From NCBI GenBank assembly GCA_020161855.1, contig JAIUNJ010000005.1:124001-188000 (forward strand): a stretch of 64,000 bases of DNA, read 5' to 3'. A program made the translations under genes and the position numbers. Source of the DNA: Pseudomonadota bacterium (GTDB lineage Bacteria > Pseudomonadota > Alphaproteobacteria > Rhizobiales > Aestuariivirgaceae). Below, piece by piece: positions 53,161 to 61,634 of this stretch. Within the stretch, counting starts at the first letter, position 1. Each line of letters starts with the position of its first letter. The notes under the pieces are model-generated. The model did not search any database and was not told where the DNA came from. It saw only the letters and a list, made by a program, of their open reading frames with translations.

Positions 53161-54683
53161 CAGGCGGCTTCCTTGGTGACGCCGGCCATGAGCAGGCCAA
53201 TGTCGCGCTCATCGGCATCACCCGGGCGTTCGCCCATCACCTTGCCGGCAAACATCACGATGATGCGATCCGAGAGCGAACGGATTTCGTCGAGCTCGAC
53301 CGAAACCAGCAGGATCGCCTTTCCGGCATCACGCAGCGCAATAATGCGCCGGTGGATGAATTCAATAGCGCCGATATCAACGCCGCGCGTCGGCTGGCCC
53401 ACGATCAGGAGATCCGGATTGCTCTTGATCTCGCGGGCTATGATGAGCTTCTGCTGATTGCCGCCGGAGAACTTAGCACTCTTGAGCAGGGGATCAGGCG
53501 GGCGGACGTCGAACTCCTCCATTTCCTCCTTGCAGCGGTTGATCACCTTCTCGCGGTCGAGGTGGAAGCTCTCACCCAGGGCCTCGCTCCAGTGCCAGCC
53601 GAGAATGGCCGATTCAGATGCATCGAATGCGGTGATAAGGCCACGGTGCTGGCGGTCCTCCGGCACATGCGCCAGACCTTCACCACGCAGCACACGCGGC
53701 GTACAGTCGGGGCCATAGACACTGTTCTCAAAGACGATCTCACCGGCGCTGGGCGTGGTGATGCCCGCAATGAGGTCGAGCAGTTCCGACTGGCCATTGC
53801 CTGAAACACCGGCGATGCCGACAATCTCGCCCTTGCGGACCTGCAGCGAAACACTGTCGACGCGCAGCACGCCCTTGCGGTCGCGCCAGCTCACATCGCG
53901 CACGTCAAGCACCATCTCGCCGGGGCGCGATGGTCCCTTGTCGACACGAAGCAGCACGCGGCGCCCCACCATGGCCTCGGCCAGTTCTTCGACACTCGTT
54001 TTCTTGGTTTCGTAGTTCGCCACCACCTCACCGCGGCGCATCACCGTCACACGGTCTGTGATCGCCATGATCTCGCGCAGCTTGTGGGTGATGAGGATCA
54101 CCGTCTTTCCCTCGTCGCGCAGTTGCCCGAGGATACGGAAGAGATGATCGGCCTCGTCCGGCGTCAACACACCGGTCGGTTCATCGAGAATCAGAATGTC
54201 AGCGCCCTTGAAAAGCGCCTTGAGGATTTCAACACGCTGCTGCAGGCCCACCGGCAGCTCACCGACGACAGCGTCGGGATCGACATCGAGTTCGTAATCA
54301 TGGGCAAGGCGGGTGAGCTCGCTGCGCGCCTTGGAGAGTGCCGGCCCGATCATGGCACTGCCTTCAGCGCCGAGAATGACATTCTCAAGAACGGTGAAGG
54401 GCTCAACCAGCATGAAATGCTGATGCACCATGCCGATGCCAAGACCGATGGCATCGGTCGATGACTTGATGCGAACGGGTTCGCCCTTGACGCGGATCTC
54501 ACCCTTGTCGGCGGCATAGAAGCCGAACAGGATCGACATCAGGGTCGATTTGCCGGCACCATTTTCGCCAATAATGCCGTGGATCGACCCCTGCGCCACA
54601 GACAGGTTCACGTCCTTGTTGGCATGAACGGCGCCAAAACGCTTGTCGATGCCGATCAGTTCGATGGCGGGAGGCGTCTGCAC
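53160..54683 (-). CDS. Nucleoside-type ABC transporter ATP-binding protein (two ATPase domains)
   Basis: 507 residues, a tandem RbsA-like ATPase of the NupO/YufO kind. Domain 1 has Walker A GENGAGKST (near 37-45) and Walker B LILDEPTGVLTPDEADHLF. Domain 2 has a degenerate Walker A (IAGVSGNGQSELLDLIAG) and signature FSGGNQQKL. A degenerate second site is normal in this family. HQHFMLVEPFTVLENVILG is a conserved NupO/RbsA-type stretch. It is separated from the binding-protein gene upstream by 60 bp that include a strong hairpin. Confidence 0.93.
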   Translation of the reverse strand: MQTPPAIELIGIDKRFGAVHANKDVNLSVAQGSIHGIIGENGAGKSTLMSILFGFYAADKGEIRVKGEPVRIKSSTDAIGLGIGMVHQHFMLVEPFTVLENVILGAEGSAMIGPALSKARSELTRLAHDYELDVDPDAVVGELPVGLQQRVEILKALFKGADILILDEPTGVLTPDEADHLFRILGQLRDEGKTVILITHKLREIMAITDRVTVMRRGEVVANYETKKTSVEELAEAMVGRRVLLRVDKGPSRPGEMVLDVRDVSWRDRKGVLRVDSVSLQVRKGEIVGIAGVSGNGQSELLDLIAGITTPSAGEIVFENSVYGPDCTPRVLRGEGLAHVPEDRQHRGLITAFDASESAILGWHWSEALGESFHLDREKVINRCKEEMEEFDVRPPDPLLKSAKFSGGNQQKLIIAREIKSNPDLLIVGQPTRGVDIGAIEFIHRRIIALRDAGKAILLVSVELDEIRSLSDRIIVMFAGKVMGERPGDADERDIGLLMAGVTKEAA

Positions 54684-54705
54684 TGGGCTTCCGGAAAAAG
54701 AAAAC

Positions 54706-54729
54706 TCCTCCCGCGTCGCCGCGGGAGGA
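54706..54729 (-). terminator. Strong hairpin between the binding-protein gene and the transporter genes
   Basis: TCCTCCCGCG (54706-54715) and CGCGGGAGGA (54720-54729) form a perfect 10-bp stem with a 4-nt loop. On the minus strand it is followed by GTTTTCTTTTTCC. It comes 15 bp after the binding-protein stop and 23 bp before the ATPase start, so it is probably a partial terminator that raises binding-protein mRNA over the other subunits. Confidence 0.88.
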
Positions 54730-54743
54730 ACATTCAGCTGTGC

Positions 54744-55772
54744 TTATTCAACCGGGCACTTGTTGTCCGACATGTAGTCGTGGACCGTGATCTTGCCGGC
54801 GATGATGTCGGCCTTGGCGGCTTCCACCTTGGCCTTCATGTCGTCAGTGACGAGCGCCTTGTTGTTGTCATCCATGGCGTAGCCCACGCCATCCTGGGCG
54901 AGGCCAAGAGCCTGGATGCCGGGCTTCACGTCCTTGCCGGCCTTCATGACATTGTAGACGGCCACATCCACACGCTTGAGCATGGAGGTGAGAACCTTGC
55001 CGGGATAGAGATAGTTCTGGTTGGCATCAACGCCGATCGACAGGATGTTGCCTTCGGCAGCGGCCTTGAGCACACCGAGGCCGGTGGCGCCGGCGGCGGC
55101 ATAGACCACATCCGAACCCTGGCTGATCTGGCTCTTGGTGATTTCGCCACCCTTCACCGGATCGTTCCAGGCAGCGCCTGTGTCACCCGTCATGTTCTGG
55201 ATGATCTTGGCATCGGGACGCACGGCCTTGACGCCCTGGGCATAGCCGCAGGCGAACTTGCGGATCAGCGGAATGTCCATGCCGCCCACGAAGCTCACCG
55301 TGCCGGTCTTGCTGGCAAGGCCCGCCATCATGCCGACGAGGTAGGAGCCCTCATGCTCGTTGAAGACGATGGACTGGACGTTGGGCAGGTCGACGACCAT
55401 GTCGACAATGGCGAACTTCAGGTCGGGATACTCCTTGGCCACCTTTTCGAGGGCAGCAGCCTGGGCGAAGCCTGCAGCGATGATCGGATTGTAGCCCTGG
55501 TCAGCGAAGTTGCGGATGGCCTGCTCGCGCTGGGCCTCGTTGGCGATTTCAAACTCGCCATACTGCACGTTCGATTCGGACTTGAACTTCTCCGCGCCGT
55601 TGAACATCGATTCGTTGAACGACTTGTCGAACTTGCCGCCGATATCAAAGACGATGGCAGGCTTGCCGTCACCGACCTTGGCGGTCTGCTGGCTGCCGCG
55701 CAAAAGCCACCAGGCTCCCACGGCGAGGATGGCGACAACGGCCACACCGGCTACCAGTTTCTTGCTGCTCAT
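54744..55772 (-). CDS. BMP-family nucleoside-binding protein (ABC transporter)
   Basis: 342 residues. The N-terminus has one hydrophobic segment (residues 5-26, LVAGVAVVAILAVGAWWLLRG) without a lipobox Cys, so it is a membrane-anchored or signal-cleaved periplasmic protein rather than the usual lipoprotein. The Bmp domain shows GGKFDKSFNESMFNGAEKF, FADQGYNPIIAAGFAQ, FNEHEGSYLVGMMAG and GGMDIPLIRKFACGYAQG. DVVYAAAGATGLGVLKAA supplies the ribose-side contact. It leads the transporter operon, with a GGAG ribosome site upstream, and a hairpin follows. Location beside deo and cdd genes supports nucleosides as ligands. Confidence 0.92.
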   Translation of the reverse strand: MSSKKLVAGVAVVAILAVGAWWLLRGSQQTAKVGDGKPAIVFDIGGKFDKSFNESMFNGAEKFKSESNVQYGEFEIANEAQREQAIRNFADQGYNPIIAAGFAQAAALEKVAKEYPDLKFAIVDMVVDLPNVQSIVFNEHEGSYLVGMMAGLASKTGTVSFVGGMDIPLIRKFACGYAQGVKAVRPDAKIIQNMTGDTGAAWNDPVKGGEITKSQISQGSDVVYAAAGATGLGVLKAAAEGNILSIGVDANQNYLYPGKVLTSMLKRVDVAVYNVMKAGKDVKPGIQALGLAQDGVGYAMDDNNKALVTDDMKAKVEAAKADIIAGKITVHDYMSDNKCPVE

Positions 55773-55952
55773 TGCTTTCTGTCTCCCTGAGAATTCTTGA
55801 CCTGTTGATCAAGGCTTGGCGACAATCAACGACAAATTGCGCCCGTTTGCAAGCAGACTTGAACTCGCTGCGGTGGATACACACATACCCGACAACTCCT
55901 CGCCGGGCCTCCGGGACGGTGCGGAAATGCCGCTTCTTTCAAGGGCCTGTCT

Positions 55953-56366
55953 ATGACACGCGTTTCACTGTTCACTTCCCCGCTGATGCTGGGCTTCGAC
56001 GAGCTCGAACGTCTCGTCGAGCGCTCCACCAAGGCAAGCGACAGCTATCCGCCCTACAACATTGAACGGTCACAGAACGGCAGCGGCGAGGCCTGGCGCA
56101 TCACGCTGGCAGTGGCGGGTTTTGCCCGCGAGGATCTCGAGATCACCGTCGAGGACCGCCAGCTCGTGGTGAAGGGCCGCCAGAAGGACGAGCCCGGCCG
56201 GGACTATCTGCACCGCGGCATTGCCGCACGGCAGTTCGTCCGCAGCTTCGTGCTGGCCGACGGCATGGAGGTGCTGGGCGCCGACATGGGCAACGGATTG
56301 CTGGCAATCAACCTCAGGCGCAACGAACCGGAAAAGCGCGTGCGCCGCATCGAGATCAGTGAGTGA
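55953..56366 (+). CDS. Hsp20-family small heat shock protein
   Basis: 137 residues. A short N-terminal arm (SPLMLGFDELERLVERSTKASDSYPPYNIER) is typical of IbpA-like class A proteins of rhizobia. The alpha-crystallin domain (about 40-128) contains WRITLAVAGFAREDLEITVEDRQLVVKGRQ and the family GLLAINLRR segment (NGLLAINL). As a chaperone it binds unfolding proteins. A DUF1150 gene follows directly (5-bp gap) and is a recurrent partner of Hsp20 in alphaproteobacteria. The leader upstream (about 55813-55952) has small hairpins, but no clear RNA thermometer was identified. Confidence 0.93.
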   Translation: MTRVSLFTSPLMLGFDELERLVERSTKASDSYPPYNIERSQNGSGEAWRITLAVAGFAREDLEITVEDRQLVVKGRQKDEPGRDYLHRGIAARQFVRSFVLADGMEVLGADMGNGLLAINLRRNEPEKRVRRIEISE

Positions 56367-56371
56367 AGAAC

Positions 56372-56623
56372 ATGGACAAGACAGTATCAAAGATGACTGA
56401 ACAGGATCTGGCGCATCTCGGCGGCGGCGTTCTCGCCTATGTCCGCGAGATCGAAGGCAAGGATGCCATCAAGCTTCTCGGCGAAAAGATCGCCGTTCCG
56501 GCCAAGGGCAAGCTCTTCTGCCTCTACAACGCCGACGGCACGCCGATCTCGATCTCGGGCACGCGCGAAGCCGCCATCGGTTCGGCCCTTGAGCACGAAC
56601 TGGTTCCGGCCAGCGTTCACTGA
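56372..56623 (+). CDS. DUF1150 family protein
   Basis: 83 residues from ATG 56372; a GTG at 56363 that overlaps the hsp20 stop is an alternative start. The family pattern LAHLGGGVLAYVREIEGKDAIKLLGEKIAVPAKGKLFCLYNADGTPI is complete, ending with AAIGSALEHELVPASVH. The function is unknown. The consistent location after hsp20 suggests a stress-related role. The gene ends 33 bp before the convergent ptsN. Confidence 0.88.
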   Translation: MDKTVSKMTEQDLAHLGGGVLAYVREIEGKDAIKLLGEKIAVPAKGKLFCLYNADGTPISISGTREAAIGSALEHELVPASVH

Positions 56624-56656
56624 TGCAGGCAGGCGGCCGGGCCGATGTGGCCCGGC

Positions 56657-57124
56657 TTATGCCGCCGATTGTTTGGCTGCAGGCTCGGTGAGGATGGCGT
56701 AGAGGCCTTCCGCCGTATCGGTGCCGCGCAGCTTGGCGAGTGTCGACGGTTCGCGCAGCAGGCGCGAGATGCGCGCCAGTGCGGTCAGATGATCCGCACC
56801 CTGATGATCCGGTGCCAGCAGCACGAAGACGAGATCGACAGGCTCGTGATCGGGACTGTCAAAGGCGATGGGCGTCGCAAGGCGTGCAAAAAGACCATAG
56901 ACACGGCTGATCGTCGCCAGCCTGCCGTGCGGAATGGCAAGGCCCTGCCCCAGCCCGGTCGACCCCAGCTTCTCACGGCGCAGCAGCGTCTCGTAGACAA
57001 GGCGGTGATCGACGGCGACGAGGCCTGCCATCACTTGCGACAGTTCCTGCAGCAGCTGCTTCTTGTTCTGCGCCTTGACGTTCGCCAGCACGGCCCGCGC
57101 GTCGATGATATCAGCAAGCGTCAT
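56657..57124 (-). CDS. ptsN: PTS-Ntr EIIA component (nitrogen-related phosphocarrier)
   Basis: 155 residues from ATG 57124; a longer frame adds 12 residues without family likeness. The phosphorylated histidine is H66 in GLAIPHGRL. PIAFDSPDHEPVDLVFVLLAPDHQG is the conserved C-terminal half. EIIA-Ntr accepts phosphate from NPr and EI-Ntr and controls potassium and carbon/nitrogen balance. It lies 177 bp downstream of rpoN on the same strand. The hpf gene that usually stands between rpoN and ptsN is not present. Confidence 0.95.
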   Translation of the reverse strand: MTLADIIDARAVLANVKAQNKKQLLQELSQVMAGLVAVDHRLVYETLLRREKLGSTGLGQGLAIPHGRLATISRVYGLFARLATPIAFDSPDHEPVDLVFVLLAPDHQGADHLTALARISRLLREPSTLAKLRGTDTAEGLYAILTEPAAKQSAA

Positions 57125-57301
57125 GGTCGGGGAATTCACCTCGGTTCCGGCAAGCAACAATCAGTTGGGCGCAGCTTTCGGCTGCGTCAACTGCAACTTG
57201 TCCGACTGTGGATCACATTGTGGGCACTGTCGCTTTCAGCTCGTGCCTTCTGTTCAAATCGCGCGCTGAATAGGCGCGCATGCCCGCCAAGTCAACCCTT
57301 G

Positions 57302-58792
57302 TCAGGCCTTCAGACGGGCCTCGCGACGGCGCTGCACCGAAGACAAAATCCCCATTGATTCCCGGTACTTGGCAACCGTCCTGCGGGCCAGGTCAATGCC
57401 TTCGCCCTTAAGCGCCGCCACAATGTCGTCATCCGAAAGTATGGCGTCGCCGGTCTCGCGGGCAATCATCTCACGGATGCGGTGACGGACCGATTCCGAG
57501 GAGTGCGCATCACCGCCTTCATCAGCCGAGGCGATGGCATTGGTGAAAAAGTATTTCAGTTCATAGGTGCCGCGCGGCGTCGCCATGTACTTGTTGGATG
57601 TGACGCGGCTCACCGTCGATTCATGCATCTCGATGGCGTCAGCCACCATCTTCAGCGTGATCGGCCGCAGGTGCTGAATGCCGTGAATGAGGAAGCCATC
57701 CTGCTGGCGGACAATTTCTCGCGCCACCTTGAGCACGGTCTTGGCACGCTGGTCGAGGCTCTTGACCAGCCAGGTGGCCTGGGCGTGGCAGCCGGCGAGG
57801 AAGGTCTTGTCATCTTCCCGCGTTGTGCCCTTGGCGACCTTGGCCAGATACTGGTTGTTCACAAGCACCCTTGGCAGCGTCTCGCTGTTCAGTTCAACAA
57901 TCCATGCGCCGTCCGGCGACGGCCTGACAAAAACGTCGGGCACCACCGGCATCAACGGTTCGGAACCGAAGGCTAGGCCAGGCTTGGGATTGAGCGAGCG
58001 CAACTCCGAAAGCATGTCGTTGAGATCTTCGAGCGACACGCCGCACAGACTTCTCAGGCGCTGGAAGTCGCGCTTGGCGACGAGTGGCAGGTTGTCGATG
58101 AGCGCCGCCATGGCGGGATCGAGCCTATTGCGTTCGGCAAGCTGCAGGGCAAGGCATTCGCGCAGGTCGCGGGCGAAGACGCCGACCGGTTCGAACTTGC
58201 ACAGTTCCTCGAGCACCCGGGTGACATGCGCCTCGGTCGTACCCAGTGTGGTCACGAGGCTGAGCGGATCACCTGACAGATAGCCCGCCTCATTGATCAT
58301 GCCGATCAGATGCTGGCCAATGATGAGGTCGGCGCCATCGCTGAAGGTGAGATTGAGCTGTTCGGTGAGATATTCCGACAGTGACGCGACCTTGGACAGG
58401 CGATCCGCAAAATCCGAATCCTCGCCATCGAATGAAAGATGGCCGGAGGAGCGCAGCGAAGCCCAGCCGGAATCGCGCGGCATCATGGCCTCGTCGGCCA
58501 TGCGCGAGGCGGCGCCTTCCGCGGCCTCCGACTCCCGCGCCGAGACGTCACCATCCTGCGGCAGGCTGGAAAAACTCTGATCGAGAGGTGCGGGCTGCGA
58601 CAGTTCGCCGGCCTGCTTGGCCGCGGCAGCGCCTTCTTCGCGCTCGAGCAGCGGGTTGCGCTCAATCTCGGCCTCGACATATTCGAGAAGCTCAGGCGAA
58701 GACATCTGCAGAAGCTTGATCGCCTGCTGCAGTTGTGGGGTCATCACAAGTGATTGACCCTGTTTCTGGACAAGTCTCTGGCTCAGGCCCAT
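57302..58792 (-). CDS. rpoN: RNA polymerase sigma-54 factor
   Basis: 496 residues. Region I is MGLSQRLVQKQGQSLVMTPQLQQAIKLLQMS, region II is an acidic Glu/Ala-rich linker (about 50-115), the core-binding domain follows, and the RpoN box ARRTVAKYRE is at 469-478. The helix-turn-helix region includes MHESTVSRVTSNKYMATPRG. Sigma-54 directs transcription of nitrogen and other genes with AAA+ activators. It lies after lptB (9-bp gap) in the usual alphaproteobacterial block. Confidence 0.97.
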   Translation of the reverse strand: MGLSQRLVQKQGQSLVMTPQLQQAIKLLQMSSPELLEYVEAEIERNPLLEREEGAAAAKQAGELSQPAPLDQSFSSLPQDGDVSARESEAAEGAASRMADEAMMPRDSGWASLRSSGHLSFDGEDSDFADRLSKVASLSEYLTEQLNLTFSDGADLIIGQHLIGMINEAGYLSGDPLSLVTTLGTTEAHVTRVLEELCKFEPVGVFARDLRECLALQLAERNRLDPAMAALIDNLPLVAKRDFQRLRSLCGVSLEDLNDMLSELRSLNPKPGLAFGSEPLMPVVPDVFVRPSPDGAWIVELNSETLPRVLVNNQYLAKVAKGTTREDDKTFLAGCHAQATWLVKSLDQRAKTVLKVAREIVRQQDGFLIHGIQHLRPITLKMVADAIEMHESTVSRVTSNKYMATPRGTYELKYFFTNAIASADEGGDAHSSESVRHRIREMIARETGDAILSDDDIVAALKGEGIDLARRTVAKYRESMGILSSVQRRREARLKA

Positions 58793-58801
58793 GCGGCGAG
58801 C

Positions 58802-59629
58802 CTAGTACGAGAAATTGTCACCCAGATAGTAGCGCCGTACATTGGGGTCATTGACGATTGCGTCCGGAGGCCCTTCGGTCAGGACATGGCCCTCATGGAT
58901 GATAAGGGCACGGTCGATAAGTCCGAGGGTCTCTCGTACGTTGTGATCCGTAATAAGCACCCCGATTCCCCGAGAGGTAAGCTGTCGCACCAGGGTGCGA
59001 ATATCACCGATCGCAATGGGATCGATGCCTGCGAAGGGCTCGTCGAGGAGCATGAATTCGGGATTGGCGGCAAGGGCTCGGGCGATTTCCACCCGGCGAC
59101 GCTCTCCCCCAGAGAGCGCAACAGCCGGCGAATGCCGGATATGGGAGATTGAGAACTCATCGTACAACTCACGCAACTGACGCTCGCGCCGGTCCCTGTC
59201 CTTCTCATGAAGTTCAAGCACAGCCCGTAGATTCTGCTCGACGGTGAGTCCGCGGAAGATCGAGCTCTCCTGCGGCAAGTAGCCGATCCCCAGCCTGGCC
59301 CGCTGATACATGGGCAGGTGGGTGATGTCCTCGCCATCCAGCCTGATTGAACCCCTGTCTGCCGCAATCAGGCCCGTGATCATATAGAACAGGGTCGTCT
59401 TGCCAGCACCGTTGGGGCCAAGAAGGCCAACAGCCTCACCGCGCCTGACCAGAACCGACACGTCCCTGACGACGGGCCGTCCGCGGTAGCTCTTGGCGAG
59501 CCTCTCGGCGAACAACCCCTCGGCCGGCGGCCTCTGCTCCTGTGCCTTCCCGTTCCCATTGGGGCGGGGGGCGAGGGGCCGGGGCGCAACGCGGGTCCGG
59601 GCTTCTGGCGCGGGGTGATTACGAACCAT
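58802..59629 (-). CDS. lptB: LPS export ABC transporter ATP-binding protein LptB
   Basis: 275 residues, about 30 more than E. coli LptB (241) because of a Pro/Arg-rich N-terminal extension (PAPEARTRVAPRPLAPRPNG). Walker A GPNGAGKTT lies at 71-79. ABC signature LSGGERRRVEIARALA, Walker B FMLLDEPFAGIDP and H-loop ITDHNVRETL are present, and the family-specific YLPQESSIFRGLTVEQNL occurs. It drives LPS removal from the inner membrane with LptFG. It sits between lptA (39-bp gap) and rpoN. Confidence 0.96.
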   Translation of the reverse strand: MVRNHPAPEARTRVAPRPLAPRPNGNGKAQEQRPPAEGLFAERLAKSYRGRPVVRDVSVLVRRGEAVGLLGPNGAGKTTLFYMITGLIAADRGSIRLDGEDITHLPMYQRARLGIGYLPQESSIFRGLTVEQNLRAVLELHEKDRDRRERQLRELYDEFSISHIRHSPAVALSGGERRRVEIARALAANPEFMLLDEPFAGIDPIAIGDIRTLVRQLTSRGIGVLITDHNVRETLGLIDRALIIHEGHVLTEGPPDAIVNDPNVRRYYLGDNFSY

Positions 59630-59668
59630 TTATCTTAATTCCGAGTGAATGCGGCCCATGCCGATCCA

Positions 59669-60139
59669 TCACTTCGGAACAAATGTGCCCTTGACCCGGC
59701 CGCCCTTCATGACCGTCTTCTTGGTCTTGAGGTCGGCGGTCAGTTCCGGGCCCTTGAGCACGGTCTTGCCCTGCACCACCGTGACATTGCCCGAGACGAG
59801 GAGCTGGTCCTGGCGGACATGGAAGGTGGCCTTGTTGCCGGTGATGGTCTGGGTGGGGGTGACGATCTTGACGTTGCCGGTGCAGATCATGGTGTCGACT
59901 TCGGTCTTGACCGAGCCGTCGGGCTGTTTCACGTCGGCGTAGGTGACGTCCATCTTGTCGGCATAGATGGTCTCATCCTCGCGCGTCGCCACGACCTTGT
60001 CGGTGAAGATGGCGTGCTTGTCGGTCTCGAGGATTTCCATCTGACCGGCCTCGATCTCGACTGCCGTCTGCGCCAGCGCCGCTCCGGCCGAAAGCCACAT
60101 GGCTGCGCCAGCCACAAGGCCCACAAGAAGTTTCTTCAT
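59669..60139 (-). CDS. lptA: Periplasmic LPS transport protein LptA
   Basis: 156 residues. Residues 1-23 form a signal peptide (KLLVGLVAGAAMWLSAGAALA). The OstA-like beta-jellyroll follows, with EIEAGQMEILETDKHAIFTDKVVATREDETIYADKMDVTY and the GNVTVVQGKTVLKG repeat. It bridges LptC to LptD across the periplasm. The start overlaps lptC by 4 bp, so lptC-lptA are translationally coupled. Confidence 0.93.
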   Translation of the reverse strand: MKKLLVGLVAGAAMWLSAGAALAQTAVEIEAGQMEILETDKHAIFTDKVVATREDETIYADKMDVTYADVKQPDGSVKTEVDTMICTGNVKIVTPTQTITGNKATFHVRQDQLLVSGNVTVVQGKTVLKGPELTADLKTKKTVMKGGRVKGTFVPK

Positions 60140-60807
60140 TCGCCATCTCCTGTTGGGCGCCCTTCTGTCATGAAGCGCGCCTTGACGCCACCCTTGAATA
60201 GCATCCGCTGTCCCTGGTCGGTGACCGTGAAACTGTCGGCCTTTATCGTGCCCCCGCTGACGTTTACGGTGACCGGCGACTTGGAGACAAGCGTCTGGGT
60301 TTCGGTATTGACCTCGGCGCCGTCCATCTTCGCGGTAAAGCGCCCCTTTTCGTCAAAGGTCACTTCGCCCTCGAGCTGCAGCATCTTGCTCACCGTATCG
60401 TAGCGGGCCCGGGCAGCATCGACTTTCAGCGGCTCGCCATTGGGGCGCTGGAACATGCCGTCAACGGCCTGCAGGTGAACGAGGGTCTCCTGGTCGCGGT
60501 CCTGGATACCGCTCTTGGCCTGCACCTCGAAGGGCTGGTTGTTCTTGCCGGTGCCGGCGATGGTGGCGTTCTTGCCGGTCATGAGGTCTGGGCTGGTCAC
60601 CGGGACGGGCGGGGCCGTATCAGCGGGACCAGTCACGCCGTCAAACAGGCCGAGTTGAATGGCATAGACCCCGGCAAGCGCCACAGCACCTGCCGCTGCC
60701 CCATAGGCCAACAGTTTCGACACGCCACTGCGGCGCTGGGCCCGGCGTACCCGTTCGGGATCAAAACCGCGCTGCGGCGCTGCCACGCCCTCAGTGCGCG
60801 AAGACAT
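60136..60807 (-). CDS. lptC: LPS export system inner-membrane protein LptC
   Basis: 223 residues from ATG 60807. One membrane helix (about 35-55, LLAYGAAAGAVALAGVYAIQLGL) follows a basic cytoplasmic start. The periplasmic LptC domain has the GTGKNNQPFEVQAKSGIQDRD and LKVDAARARYDT segments. It receives LPS from LptBFG and passes it to LptA. Its 5' end overlaps the RNase D stop by 17 bp, and lptA follows with a 4-bp overlap. Confidence 0.9.
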   Translation of the reverse strand: MSSRTEGVAAPQRGFDPERVRRAQRRSGVSKLLAYGAAAGAVALAGVYAIQLGLFDGVTGPADTAPPVPVTSPDLMTGKNATIAGTGKNNQPFEVQAKSGIQDRDQETLVHLQAVDGMFQRPNGEPLKVDAARARYDTVSKMLQLEGEVTFDEKGRFTAKMDGAEVNTETQTLVSKSPVTVNVSGGTIKADSFTVTDQGQRMLFKGGVKARFMTEGRPTGDGE

Positions 60808-61402
60808 CTTCCTCGCCCCAGCCGCCCAGGTCGAGGGCAGCGCGCGCCGGCAGGAATTCAAAACAGGCCTTGGCCAAAGCCATGCGGCCCTCGCGCTCGA
60901 GCATCTGGTCGAGCCGCGCCTTCAGCTCATGCAGATAGACCACATCCTGCGCGGCATAGGTTTTCTGGGCATCGCTCAGCACATGGCGGCCCCAGTCGGA
61001 GCTTTGCTGCTGCTTGTTGGCCTCGATGTCGAGCAGTTCCTTCAGGATGTCCTTGAGGCCATGCCTGTCGGTGTAGGTGCGGGCGATCTTCGAGGCGATC
61101 TTGGTGCAATAGAGCGGTTGCGTCACGGCACCGAGGTAATGCTTCAATACGGCAACATCAAAGCGGGCGAAGTGAAAAATCTTGAGCACGCCCGGATCTT
61201 CGAGCAGCGCCTTGAGGCGGGGCGCCTGGAACGTGGCAGGATCGATCTGCACCAGATGGGCATTGCCGTCACCGGTCGAGATCTGCACCACGCAAAGCCG
61301 GTCGCGGCGCGGGTTGAGGCCCAGCGTCTCGGTGTCGATGGCAATGGAGGGGCCGGGCTTGAAATCGGCGGGCAGGTCGCCCCGGTAGAGCTTGACGTTC
61401 AT
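60791..61402 (-). CDS. Ribonuclease D family 3'-5' exonuclease (short form)
   Basis: 203 residues, only the DEDD exonuclease domain; E. coli RNase D is about 375 with two HRDC domains, which are absent here. Exo I is D23, E25 in AIDTETLGLN; Exo II is D82 in FHFARFDVAVL; Exo III is Y149...D153 in YAAQDVVYL. All four acidic residues and the tyrosine of the DEDDy type are intact. This short form is usual in alphaproteobacteria and trims tRNA or other RNA 3' ends. It lies 133 bp from tRNA-Leu on the same strand and overlaps lptC by 17 bp. Confidence 0.9.
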   Translation of the reverse strand: MNVKLYRGDLPADFKPGPSIAIDTETLGLNPRRDRLCVVQISTGDGNAHLVQIDPATFQAPRLKALLEDPGVLKIFHFARFDVAVLKHYLGAVTQPLYCTKIASKIARTYTDRHGLKDILKELLDIEANKQQQSSDWGRHVLSDAQKTYAAQDVVYLHELKARLDQMLEREGRMALAKACFEFLPARAALDLGGWGEEDVFAH

Positions 61403-61535
61403 GGGTTTTCAGCGGCTTTCGGCGTCGTGGCTTTGGCCGGGCATACCGCCGCGGCGCAAAAGACTCAATCAAAGATCAGGAAAGACCGGATTGGCATCTC
61501 TGCCCGCTTTTCCAAGCCACCCCCGGAAGAGCTAT

Positions 61536-61620
<85 letters not shown>

Positions 61621-61634
61621 ACTGGGCGGCGCTC

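Noticed and set aside
55813-55952. ROSE-type RNA thermometer upstream of hsp20
   Set aside because: Small stems such as GCGG-AAATG-CCGC exist near the ribosome site, but the typical U(U/C)GCU pairing with the Shine-Dalgarno was not found.
57261-57279. GCGCGC-N7-GCGCGC hairpin as an rpoN terminator
   Set aside because: The short alternating stem is self-complementary and no T run follows on the minus strand; ptsN probably shares the transcript.
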